A stretch of DNA of 28,054 nucleotides from Bacteroidales bacterium (GTDB lineage Bacteria > Bacteroidota > Bacteroidia > Bacteroidales > UBA4417): contig JADJGZ010000059.1 in NCBI GenBank assembly GCA_016707785.1, forward strand, positions 1 through 28,054, read 5' to 3'. Position 1 is the first letter of the stretch, and each line of letters starts with the position of its first letter. The position numbers and the translations under genes were made by a program. Of this stretch, positions 1 to 7,307 are shown piece by piece. The notes below the pieces were generated by a model, which saw nothing but the letters and a program-made list of their open reading frames with translations, did not search any database and had not been told where the DNA came from.

Positions 1-311
1 GAGTGTATTTGAAAGAAGAGTGGAATTCCTTACATTCCAAAGCAACATTCCATCGGTATAAAGCAGCAGAAACTACTCATTTTCATCTGAAATAGAGGTA
101 CATCCTTTACCAGAATTCAGGGTGATGGTAAATTCTGAATACTGGACCTGCGGTTAATGGAATCCCATTCTGATTTACCTGTAACCAGGTATCAGCCTCA
201 TGAGGGGATGAGGCCGAGTTTATAGGCATTCATTGATAGTTTGTGCCTGCATCTGAAACCAAACGAGGAAGACAAGAATGAGGGTGAACAGTAATCGGGG
301 TAACTTAACAT
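1..311 (-). pseudogene. 5' end of a further secreted-protein gene, frameshifted and cut by the window edge
   Basis: A minus-strand ATG at 309-311 is followed by MLSYP. If one C is restored to the C-run at 297-300, the frame continues as a convincing signal peptide: RLLFTLILVFLVWFQMQA, then QTINEC. As written, that run puts the frame out of register. Further left, coding-like stretches alternate between frames (for example EADTWLQVNQNGIPLTAG, then YSEFTITLNSGKGCTSISDE), suggesting more indels. It starts 38 bases after the recovered stop of the preceding gene, so the two could be co-transcribed. I do not recognise the protein. A secreted, probably T9SS-related, product is inferred only from the signal peptide and neighbours. 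The gene runs off the left edge. Chance open stretches in intergenic DNA remain possible. Confidence 0.35.
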
Positions 312-815
312 AGAATTGAAATCCTGGCCTATTTAACGTACTTTTTTAACTACAATTTATCAACCTGGCAGAATGGAAAAAAATCTTCTCCGCTCACTTT
401 CAACAAATAAATTCCTGGCAGGGGAGTGGAGGAGGCTATCAAAGGCTCCATCCTTCAGTCTGTAAGCATCCATTATGTCGTGGAATACTTCTATTCCCCT
501 GCATATCAACTATTTCCACCCGCAACTTTTACCTTTCACCGGCAACCTGCGGAATACAATCCACTTCCCGATTTGGATAACGAGTATTTCATTGGTAAAC
601 ACTTTATCATTAAAGCCGTAGGTGCATTCACTATAGGTAAATATTATGGTGATACCAGCCTCATTTACACACAATGAAGAGGTATTTGTGACTTTCACTG
701 TATAAGAAAGGATATCAAAGGCAATACCAGTAGTTGCTGATTGAATAATTGGTGTATTTTACCATTTGACCAGAGGTAGTTGCAATTCGGCAAACTGGCA
801 TCAAGGCTTAAAGTA

Positions 816-3035
816 TCAAAAAACATGCCAGAATGGTGTCAACTCCAAAAACATGGGCCCCATCAGGTATAAGGTTGATTTGAGGCAGCTGGTCCACTCA
901 CCCCTAACCGAATCTTCGAATTGACTATATCCGTCATCTATTACAAGCAAATAGGTAGTTGTAGTTCCCGGAGAAACAATAGGTTCAGCCTGTTGAGATG
1001 CAAAACCACCCGGGCCGGACCATTGATAAGTGTAATTCCCTGAACCTCCTTCTGAAAAAGGTAGCAATTGAGTGGATTCACCCCTGCATATAGGTGAATG
1101 AACAGCATGCGGATCCACAAAGAGCGGACCACCTGAAATGGAAATCATCACTGATGATGAGGATGAACAACCATGTGAATCGGTGACAGTAAGGGTAAAA
1201 TTTGTGGAGCTACTTAATAGTTGAGTACTGGTATTGTTTGAATAAGGAGATACCACCATTGTTGGAGGACTCCATTGATAGGAATAAGGTGGTGATCCTA
1301 ACCCTGCAGATCCGGAAAGAGTGGTTGATGTTCCATTGGGGATGGTTTGTGGAGGTCCGGCATTGGCTACAGGATCTGTATAAACCGAAATGGTAATGGA
1401 TTGGGTGAATGTACTGAATCCGTCAGAGACTACTATGGTATAAATCGTAGTCACTTCAGGTTGTACTGTAATGTCTTCGATAGAAGATGTAAAGCCCACA
1501 GGATCAGATGTCCAGGAATAGGTATACGTTCCTGATCCGCCCCCAGTCTGAGCGTTGATAGAGGATGTCCCGCCCCGGCACACTGCTAAGGTATTGGCAG
1601 ATAACTGCACACCAAGCGGGCCTCCAAAAATGGTAACTGTAACCATATCTGAATGATGGCAACCCACAGATAAATCGGTCACTGTTAAAATGAAGTCTGT
1701 AGTTTCTGACAGATCTACTGTTACCGGTTCCAGTACATTGGGATCCAGGAGCAATGCAGCTGGTTCCCAGTGATAGGATAAGTTACCGCTACCACCGGTA
1801 GCATTGCCCTGCAGGGTAGTACTGGTACCAAATGGGATCGCTTTATCAATACCTGCATCAGCCAATGGAGCCAGATGGATAACGACAGGTTTTGTGTAAT
1901 TACCTATACATCCATCATTAGAAATCACTTTGAGATGCACCTGGTAAGTTCCGCTATTAGTAAAAGAATAGGTTGGATTCTGAACATTGGAGGTATCGCC
2001 GAAAAGGCCGAAATCCCAATGCCATGAAACAGGATATCCACCCGGAACAAGGCTGAGGTCAACAAAATTGGTAGGCAATCCAGAACAATTGTTATCGAAA
2101 GAGAAGTCCACCTGAGGATTCCTTATTACAACCACAGTAATACTTGAAGAGCCTTCCGAAAGATACCACCAGGTATTGATCATATTTTCATTCTGGCTGG
2201 TCCAGGAATGACACCCATTAACAGTAACACTGGTGGGATAAATGCAACCATTCAGGCTATTCACAGTTCCACCCGGAAGTTTAGAATCATCCCAGAATAT
2301 GGGCATCTTAGTACTAAAAAGGGGTGCAGGTCTGACAATATTAACAATCAACCCTGATGCATTATCTTCCACATCCCATAAAGGAAGATTGGTAAGTCCG
2401 TTCAGGTAGTCAATATCAATATTTATATTAGTGCCACTCTGAACAGGATTTCCATTGCCATCAAGGCCATTCCATGTGATTGTATCCCAAACATCACAGG
2501 CTACCGAACCAACAACAGGCCCGGTTAAAACTACGTCTTCCGGACCTGAGCCTGCAGGTGCTATATCAAGATTAAGGGTCAGAGAGCCCGGCTTATTTAC
2601 TCTTGCAAGAATATCTATAGAGCCGTTACAATTGGAATGACTGCTCACCTCACAGATTTGGCCGAACTGCCCGGTAGGGAAAATATTTATATCAGGATTA
2701 TTTAAGAATATCTTATACTGAGGCAGGTCACTTCCCGGCCAGGAATCAGAAGACATCCTGTCATTAGCCCAGTTTCCGGTATTTGAAACACCCCATTTAT
2801 TGCAGTAGGTAGTATAAGTCCCACCATTCCATTCGTTGATATTCAATTGAGTAACTATTCCATCATCGGTATATACAAAAAGCTTAGCCGGATATGACTT
2901 CACTATATCACCACTGGCATCATCTGACAACTGCCAGGCTTTACTCCATAATCTTCCATTAACAACATTTGTCCCCTGAACTACACTGATATCGAAATAG
3001 AGCATATCCTGACCTGTAAAAGTGCCCCCCGTCAT
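816..3035 (-). CDS. Open central fragment of the broken type A surface protein
   Basis: This is the longest uninterrupted frame of the 3499-350 gene, 739 residues. The initiating Met is unlikely to be a true start, because homology to giant protein A (DISVV.GT.V.NGRLWSKAWQ) continues upstream in other frames. It contains the C-terminal two thirds of the EGTRQLEPT-type head (roughly residues 1-320, including NEWNGGTY, YKIFLN and NGLTNLPLWD). A PKD module follows (about 325-410, WHWDFGLFGDTSN), then an ADAGIDKAIPFGTSTTLQG module and three Ig-like modules with GGPL linkers. The last 30 residues or so, after FEDSV, are out of frame: the paralogue at 3766 continues VTVFVNPLPLVNLIP, and matching sequence lies in another frame here. 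As written, the fragment has neither its signal peptide nor its sorting tail. Confidence 0.6.
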   Translation of the reverse strand: MTGGTFTGQDMLYFDISVVQGTNVVNGRLWSKAWQLSDDASGDIVKSYPAKLFVYTDDGIVTQLNINEWNGGTYTTYCNKWGVSNTGNWANDRMSSDSWPGSDLPQYKIFLNNPDINIFPTGQFGQICEVSSHSNCNGSIDILARVNKPGSLTLNLDIAPAGSGPEDVVLTGPVVGSVACDVWDTITWNGLDGNGNPVQSGTNINIDIDYLNGLTNLPLWDVEDNASGLIVNIVRPAPLFSTKMPIFWDDSKLPGGTVNSLNGCIYPTSVTVNGCHSWTSQNENMINTWWYLSEGSSSITVVVIRNPQVDFSFDNNCSGLPTNFVDLSLVPGGYPVSWHWDFGLFGDTSNVQNPTYSFTNSGTYQVHLKVISNDGCIGNYTKPVVIHLAPLADAGIDKAIPFGTSTTLQGNATGGSGNLSYHWEPAALLLDPNVLEPVTVDLSETTDFILTVTDLSVGCHHSDMVTVTIFGGPLGVQLSANTLAVCRGGTSSINAQTGGGSGTYTYSWTSDPVGFTSSIEDITVQPEVTTIYTIVVSDGFSTFTQSITISVYTDPVANAGPPQTIPNGTSTTLSGSAGLGSPPYSYQWSPPTMVVSPYSNNTSTQLLSSSTNFTLTVTDSHGCSSSSSVMISISGGPLFVDPHAVHSPICRGESTQLLPFSEGGSGNYTYQWSGPGGFASQQAEPIVSPGTTTTYLLVIDDGYSQFEDSVRGEWTSCLKSTLYLMGPMFLELTPFWHVF

Positions 3036-3298
3036 AGTCTTGGCGAACTCAAAGTAGTAATTGCCGACCTTGTTGGAGTTAAGATTTTAGGTTCATACCG
3101 TAGGATTGACTGTTCCAATTTAGGTCCTGCAAAAGCCTGGTCCCATGTAGTAACAAATCCTGACCGCTTGAAGGAACAGCAGCCATTGTGAAACCGGTTA
3201 CAAGCGCTTCATCAGGATCTTTGATCTGGTAAAACAAGCATTTGTTCCATCATTAAATCCAAAAAGATTTGTTCTGTAGCGGATCGCTGATATAACAT

Positions 3299-3499
3299 TC
3301 AACCGGTATTTTCAGCACAGTTAACGGTAGCAAAGGGAGTCCGGTGAGCAGACCCACCGGTCTGATCAAACATGATTCGTGTCCTTCTGTTCGGGGTTGT
3401 TGCCGGATTGGTTGGCTCCAACTGACGCGTACCCTCGCCGAAACCCAATAGTGGAAGGATAAGCAACAAAAGGCAAAAATATATCATCAGTCCTTTCAT
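3299..3499 (-). CDS. N-terminal fragment with signal peptide of the broken type A surface protein
   Basis: This 66-residue frame holds the true start of the 3499-350 gene. A hydrophobic signal peptide (about residues 1-21) precedes EGTRQLEPTNPATTPNRRTR, which aligns with giant protein A (EGTRQLEPTNPSSTPNRRLR). The frame stops after CAENTG, where A reads CPEKYRLNVYISNP. Adding one base to the A-run restores KYRLNV on the next frame. ATG at 3497-3499 is the first Met, and no Shine-Dalgarno sequence is apparent, which is usual in Bacteroidota. On its own the fragment would be a non-functional short secreted peptide. Confidence 0.55.
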   Translation of the reverse strand: MKGLMIYFCLLLLILPLLGFGEGTRQLEPTNPATTPNRRTRIMFDQTGGSAHRTPFATVNCAENTG

Positions 3500-3594
3500 A
3501 AGAGCTATGCTTTCAGGTAATCACTTACTTTCTCTGTGAATATCTTGTATGGGTTTTAGAACTCATAAAATTATAAAATTCCTGCTTTGTTCAC

Positions 3595-3625
3595 CTAAAA
3601 TTAAAGCCCCCGGACAAGAGGGCTT
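3595..3625 (-). terminator. Rho-independent terminator after the 3766-6534 gene
   Basis: Read on the minus strand, an AAGCCC / GGGCTT inverted repeat (3620-3625 and 3604-3609, 10-base loop) is followed at once by TAATTTT. It lies about 140 bases downstream of the TAG at 3766-3768 and upstream of the next start at 3499. This separates the two transcripts. The rest of the 3500-3765 spacer is AT-rich with no further recognised gene or site. Confidence 0.55.
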
Positions 3626-3765
3626 GTGATGATACAATAATTTTTCAGAAGATTCTCAACAATGTAAAAAGCATTCTAACTGCCTGTCTTACTGATGCAT
3701 TTAACTATTGTAGATTTTATCGTGTAAGATGAAACCTTCTTCACATCAGTCAATACTTTGTCAAT

Positions 3766-4929
3766 CTAATATTTAATGAGCCTGATCCCTTTACTGCTTT
3801 GTCCATCAGTAAAACGCAGGATGTACACTCCGGAAGGCTTCTTACTCAGGTCTATGCTGACCCTTGCTGCATCCTTTTTACTTATTTTCTGTTTATGCAG
3901 TAAAACACCTTCCACATTAAATACTTCCAAAACAATATCCTTATTTAAATTTCCAATTTCACAATGGATGTATCCATTTCCCGGATTTGGAAACACCTTT
4001 ACTGGTAATTGACTATCCTGCTCACTGGTGCCATATGTACACTCTGAATAAGTATATATTATGGTTATGTTGCCAGTATTGGTGCATCCTGTCAGAGTAT
4101 TGAGAACATCCACCGAGTATGACAGCATATCAAATGCAATACCTGTGGTAGCTGATTGGATCTCAGGAGTATTTGCACCATTCGACCATAGGTAGGTTGC
4201 ATTAGGGTTTACAGCGCTTATGGTCAAAGTATCAAAAATACAGGCCATGATTGTATCACCGTTCCAAATGTGCGCTCCCTGGGGAATAAGGTTCACTAAG
4301 GGTAAAGGATTCACAAAAACAGTAACAGAATCAAAATCCTGGGTAAAACCATCAGAAATTGTGAGTTTATAGGTTGTGGTTTGATTTGGTGTTACAGTTG
4401 GTTCACTCTGAGTAGAAGAATATCCTCCCGTTGCAGTCCATGTGTAGGAGTAGTTTCCTGATCCCCCTTCGGACAGAGGGAGTAATCGGGTTGATTCACC
4501 TAAACATAAAGGAGAATGAATGGCCTGCGGTTGAACGTTTAATGGTCCGCCTGCAATAGTAACCAGGACTTCACTTGAAGAGATGCAGCCATGGCCGTCA
4601 GTAACTGTAAGGGTAAAGTTTGTCGTATTACTCAGGATATCTGTGAGCGTCATGCTTTGTCCAGGGTTTACCAGGAGATCTGCAGGTTCCCAGGAGAATG
4701 AGTAGGGCGAAAAACCACCGGAAGCGATACCTGTAAGGGTAGTCGTTGTGCCGTTAGGGATCGTTTGCGGAGCTCCGGGATTAACTACAGGGTTAGGATA
4801 AACATTCACTGTAACAGTACGGGTAAGTGTGCTGAAGCCATCGCTGATGGTAAGGTAGTAAGTTGTCGTTACATCAGGCTGAACAGTAATATCCTCCAAT
4901 GTTGAGCTAAATCCGGCAGGGTCAGAAGT
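3766..4929 (-). CDS. C-terminal part of the type A surface protein after the in-frame TAG; carries the sorting tail
   Basis: This segment continues the frame of the 6534-4930 reading frame directly after its TAG at 4930-4932. The first in-frame Met is at 4899, but homology to the 816-3035 fragment is continuous across the stop (TSDPAGFSSTLEDITVQP against TSDPVGFTSSIEDITVQP), so 4899 is not a natural start. It holds about three Ig-like modules (PNGTTTTLTG, GGSGNYSYTW, QTTTYKLTISDGF), a linker with ECTYG, and a type A T9SS sorting domain. The tail features are KVFPNPGNGYIHCEIGN and SGVYILRFTDG, ending GIRLIKY and a TAG. Type A tails direct export through the T9SS and attachment at the cell surface. 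Without readthrough or sequence correction, this tail is lost from the protein. Confidence 0.7.
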   Translation of the reverse strand, partial: TSDPAGFSSTLEDITVQPDVTTTYYLTISDGFSTLTRTVTVNVYPNPVVNPGAPQTIPNGTTTTLTGIASGGFSPYSFSWEPADLLVNPGQSMTLTDILSNTTNFTLTVTDGHGCISSSEVLVTIAGGPLNVQPQAIHSPLCLGESTRLLPLSEGGSGNYSYTWTATGGYSSTQSEPTVTPNQTTTYKLTISDGFTQDFDSVTVFVNPLPLVNLIPQGAHIWNGDTIMACIFDTLTISAVNPNATYLWSNGANTPEIQSATTGIAFDMLSYSVDVLNTLTGCTNTGNITIIYTYSECTYGTSEQDSQLPVKVFPNPGNGYIHCEIGNLNKDIVLEVFNVEGVLLHKQKISKKDAARVSIDLSKKPSGVYILRFTDGQSSKGIRLIKY

Positions 4930-6534
4930 CTAGCTGTAATTATAAATTCCGGATCCTCCACCTGTTTGAGTAGATATATTTGAGGTAGCACCCAGGCATA
5001 AGGCAACAGGGTCCGCCTGGACCTGGACACCCATAGGGCCACCTGTGATGGTAACCGTGACAATGTCGGTATTCACACAGTTATTACCAATATCAAGAAC
5101 AGTTAACTGAAAATCAGTTGTTTGTGAGAGATTTACCGTAGTAGGGTTCTGAATATCAGGGTTGGAAAGTAGGTTAGCGGGCTCCCAATGGTAGGAATAT
5201 GAACCACTTCCTGCTGAAGCAGCGCCCTGGAGTGTTGTATAAGTTCCATATGGAATAGATACATCAAGTCCGGCATGAGCAACCGGGCTGGGATTGATTT
5301 CTATCGATTTGATGGCCTGACCTACACATCCATTGTTTGAAGTTACGCGGAACAATACATCATAATTGCCTCCATTTGGATAAATATATGACGGGTTTTG
5401 AATATTAGAAGTATCAGACCCTACTCCAAAGTCCCAGTGCCAGGCCGCAGCTGATCCCCCTGGTATCAAACTCGCGTCGGAAAACAAGGTAGCAAGCCCT
5501 GAACAAGTATTACCATAGGTAAAATTGGCAAGGGGTTTAGGACTTACATTGACTACAGCACTGCCTGAAGCAATGCCATTGCATATCTCATTTGCTACCT
5601 GTGTGATGGTATAGGTGGTTGTGGACGTTGGATGAACATAAATCGATTTCGGTGAGGTTACTACCTGGATGTTCACAGGCGTTTGACCAAAAGCAGATAA
5701 GGTTACGACCCATGGTGGATGATTCTGGCAATTAATGATGAGTTCTGTAGAATCTCCCTGGCAAATATTAGCACCTCCGGTAAGTGTAGCGGTAGGTTTA
5801 TTATAAACTCCAACAGTTGTGTAATTTGTATCGGCACTAGGCTGACCATTCACTGTAACCCAAAGTGAATAAACCCCTGCCATGCTGAGCTGAGCATTCA
5901 TTCTTATTGGATTTTGGAGGGTGGATGTCCATCCATCCGGGCCTGTCCAATGATACACAGCATTATTCATATTTGCTGCTGCTAACTGCAGGTTTTCACC
6001 CACGCAAATGGGGCCATTATTCGCAGCAGCCGGGGGGAGAATTGTACAATCAGTAGCTCCGGCGCCACCTGTCTGAGAAAATACAATATTGCAGGCAGCA
6101 TTTGAATAGTTGGTAATTATAATAATGTAATACTTACCATTTACTGCATTTGCGATATCGCATACTTCTGTTGCTGCAGTGGAATAACTACAATCCACAA
6201 TCTTGTTGCTGGTTAGTTGTCCGCAAGCGTTCTGTGAGTCGAATGGGCCCCAGCAACAAAAATCAATATCATGAGCAGGCTCACTATGCATTGTAATCTG
6301 AATCATGCCAGGCATAGCTATTTTCATATAATACCAGGCCGGATTAGGTGTTGAACCCAGGCATCCATAAGCAGGCCCTGCTTGCCCGCTACCGGCATTT
6401 ACACCGGCAGGAAAGCTATAAGATGTACCAGTACAAAATGGCAAGGCTCCTTCACAGACATTGTTATTATTCTGCGCGAGCAACAGGCTTGAAATGGAGA
6501 ATAGTAATACAAAACCTAGTAATAATCTTTTCAT
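4930..6534 (-). CDS. Secreted surface protein with CEGALPFCTG head, PKD and Ig-like modules, cut short by a TAG
   Basis: This 534-residue frame begins with a signal peptide (MKRLLLGFVLLFSISSLLLA, then QNNNN). Residues about 24-165 form a cysteine-rich head (CEGALPFCTGTSYSFPAG, NPAWYYMKI, DIDFCCWGPF, CSYSTAATEVC, YYIIIITNYS) of a kind I recall from large Bacteroidota T9SS cargo. Two Ig-like modules, a PKD module (WHWDFGVGSDTSN, about 370) and further SYHW / GGSG modules follow. It ends at NYS plus TAG, where the paralogous protein has YSW; the stop replaces a Trp codon (TGG to TAG). The intended gene is 3766-6534, about 922 residues. It starts 17 bases after the stop of the 6552-6986 gene, so the two are probably co-transcribed. 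The role is inferred to be a T9SS-exported surface protein or adhesin. Confidence 0.75.
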   Translation of the reverse strand: MKRLLLGFVLLFSISSLLLAQNNNNVCEGALPFCTGTSYSFPAGVNAGSGQAGPAYGCLGSTPNPAWYYMKIAMPGMIQITMHSEPAHDIDFCCWGPFDSQNACGQLTSNKIVDCSYSTAATEVCDIANAVNGKYYIIIITNYSNAACNIVFSQTGGAGATDCTILPPAAANNGPICVGENLQLAAANMNNAVYHWTGPDGWTSTLQNPIRMNAQLSMAGVYSLWVTVNGQPSADTNYTTVGVYNKPTATLTGGANICQGDSTELIINCQNHPPWVVTLSAFGQTPVNIQVVTSPKSIYVHPTSTTTYTITQVANEICNGIASGSAVVNVSPKPLANFTYGNTCSGLATLFSDASLIPGGSAAAWHWDFGVGSDTSNIQNPSYIYPNGGNYDVLFRVTSNNGCVGQAIKSIEINPSPVAHAGLDVSIPYGTYTTLQGAASAGSGSYSYHWEPANLLSNPDIQNPTTVNLSQTTDFQLTVLDIGNNCVNTDIVTVTITGGPMGVQVQADPVALCLGATSNISTQTGGGSGIYNYS

Positions 6535-6551
6535 AGTCGGGGAAGTCTTAC

Positions 6552-6986
6552 TTATCTGAACTTATTGTATTTAGCGGATAAGCTATCTTTCTCTTCCATC
6601 GACAGCTTGCTTCCTTGCTCAATTGCCTTATTAATGTAATTCTCAAGGTTTTTGACCACCCCGTTAGAATCATATTCCAGGCTGGAATAAATATTTAGAA
6701 ACGGTACTGAAATATCTGTCTTGTCGATCACAACTTTAGGATCAGCGAAGATAGACTCTACTACTAATGCCTTTTCATAAAACCCCGGAAGTTGAGCCAG
6801 GTCAAGAGAATAATGAACCCGGTTATCTTCAATTCCAATGATTTTTACTAATGGATTCTTTTCCGTTTCATGGTTGCCAGCACTTTGAGCCAATAGGTTC
6901 AGGGGAAGCAGCAATATGAATATATAAAGCCACTTGGAAGGATGATGCATTTTCATTAATTTCATGGTGTATTGTATAGTTATCAC
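6552..6986 (-). CDS. Small secreted protein of unknown function, in an operon with the type A surface protein
   Basis: This 144-residue protein begins MITIQYTMKLMKMHHPSKW, then a hydrophobic stretch YIFILLLPLNLLAQ resembling a signal peptide ending at LLAQ-SAG. The Met at 6965 (MKLMKM) or 6950 may be a better start than 6986, since either gives a more typical short charged n-region. The mature part, about 110 residues, is hydrophilic and mixed, with no cysteines, repeats or motif I can identify. It has no sorting tail, so a periplasmic or lipid-free secreted product is the simplest inference. It ends 17 bases before the 6534 gene, suggesting shared transcription and perhaps a helper role for that protein. 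I do not recognise the family. Confidence 0.65.
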   Translation of the reverse strand: MITIQYTMKLMKMHHPSKWLYIFILLLPLNLLAQSAGNHETEKNPLVKIIGIEDNRVHYSLDLAQLPGFYEKALVVESIFADPKVVIDKTDISVPFLNIYSSLEYDSNGVVKNLENYINKAIEQGSKLSMEEKDSLSAKYNKFR

Positions 6987-7103
6987 TACCCATTTGAATA
7001 TTTATTTTTCTACCGGCTAACAAAAAAATGTTCTCCTGCCAGGCAGAAAAAAAATTAAAAGCACAAATGAATATTGAAGGGATGATATGATGTGAAATAA
7101 CCG

Positions 7104-7125
7104 ATTTACCATCTTATTGGTAAAT
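7104..7125. promoter_or_regulatory. Inverted repeat, possible operator or hairpin
   Basis: ATTTACC at 7104-7110 and GGTAAAT at 7119-7125 are perfect inverted copies separated by 8 bases. It lies about 120-140 bases upstream of the 6986 start. The symmetry could be a regulator-binding site or an RNA hairpin. In AT-rich DNA a 7-base match can arise by chance. Confidence 0.25.
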
Positions 7126-7248
7126 ATTTCATAGATCGAATCGAGTGATTGTAGTAAATGAGTAATGTTAGTATTGCAATATTAGTTAATTTTTTGATTT
7201 GCATCAGTATAGGCTAATATTTTTCTAACAATCAGGTAATAAACTAGG

Positions 7249-7273
7249 CTTTCAGAAATAGGAATCCTGAAAG
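7249..7273 (-). terminator. Candidate terminator hairpin of giant gene A
   Basis: CTTTCAG (7249-7255) and CTGAAAG (7267-7273) form a 7-base stem with an 11-base loop, about 35 bases downstream of the TAA at 7308-7310. On the minus strand the stem is followed by CCTAGTTTATT, a weak U-tract. Position supports a terminator; the poor U-run and long loop weaken it. Confidence 0.35.
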
Positions 7274-7307
7274 GAATTTTGAACTCATAATTCAGTTAGC
7301 AGAGAAA

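Larger units (their letters stand above)
350..3499 (-). pseudogene. Multiply frameshifted T9SS type A surface protein (EGTRQLEPT head, PKD and Ig-like modules)
   Basis: The gene opens at 3499 with a signal peptide (MKGLMIYFCLLLLILPLLGF) followed by EGTRQLEPTNP, the head also found on giant protein A. Between 3299 and 3036 the homologous sequence is readable only by switching frames repeatedly, each time as if one base were missing (for example in AAAA near 3310 and TTTT near 3235). From 3035 to about 900 one frame stays open: the rest of the head, a PKD module (WHWDFG), then Ig-like modules (GGSGTYTYSW, GGSGNYTYQW). Below 900 it breaks again, but ECTYG and a type A tail are recoverable (YPNPGSG near 560-580, PGIYLLKV near 410). 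These end at a TAG at 350-352. The modules from the PKD onward match the 3766-6534 gene. It is either a decaying pseudogene or an intact gene with consensus errors. Confidence 0.75.
6987..7307. other. AT-rich intergenic spacer between giant gene A and the two-gene unit
   Basis: These 321 bases contain no convincing gene. They should hold the terminator of giant gene A and the promoter of the 6986-3766 unit. Two inverted repeats are visible (7104-7125 and 7249-7273), and an A-rich stretch lies near 7046-7060. The nearest match to the Bacteroidota -7 consensus on the minus strand is TTCATTTG near 7064-7071, which has one mismatch and no clear -33 partner, so no promoter is called. Confidence 0.5.

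Noticed and set aside
195..214. Inverted repeat GCCTCAT / ATGAGGC with a 6-base loop
   Set aside because: No U-tract follows on either strand, and it falls in coding-like sequence of the partial left-edge gene.
4930..4932. Amber codon recoded as Trp or another amino acid throughout the genome
   Set aside because: TAG is the natural terminal stop of this gene and of the paralogue at 350-352, and no other in-frame TAG at a conserved position was seen.
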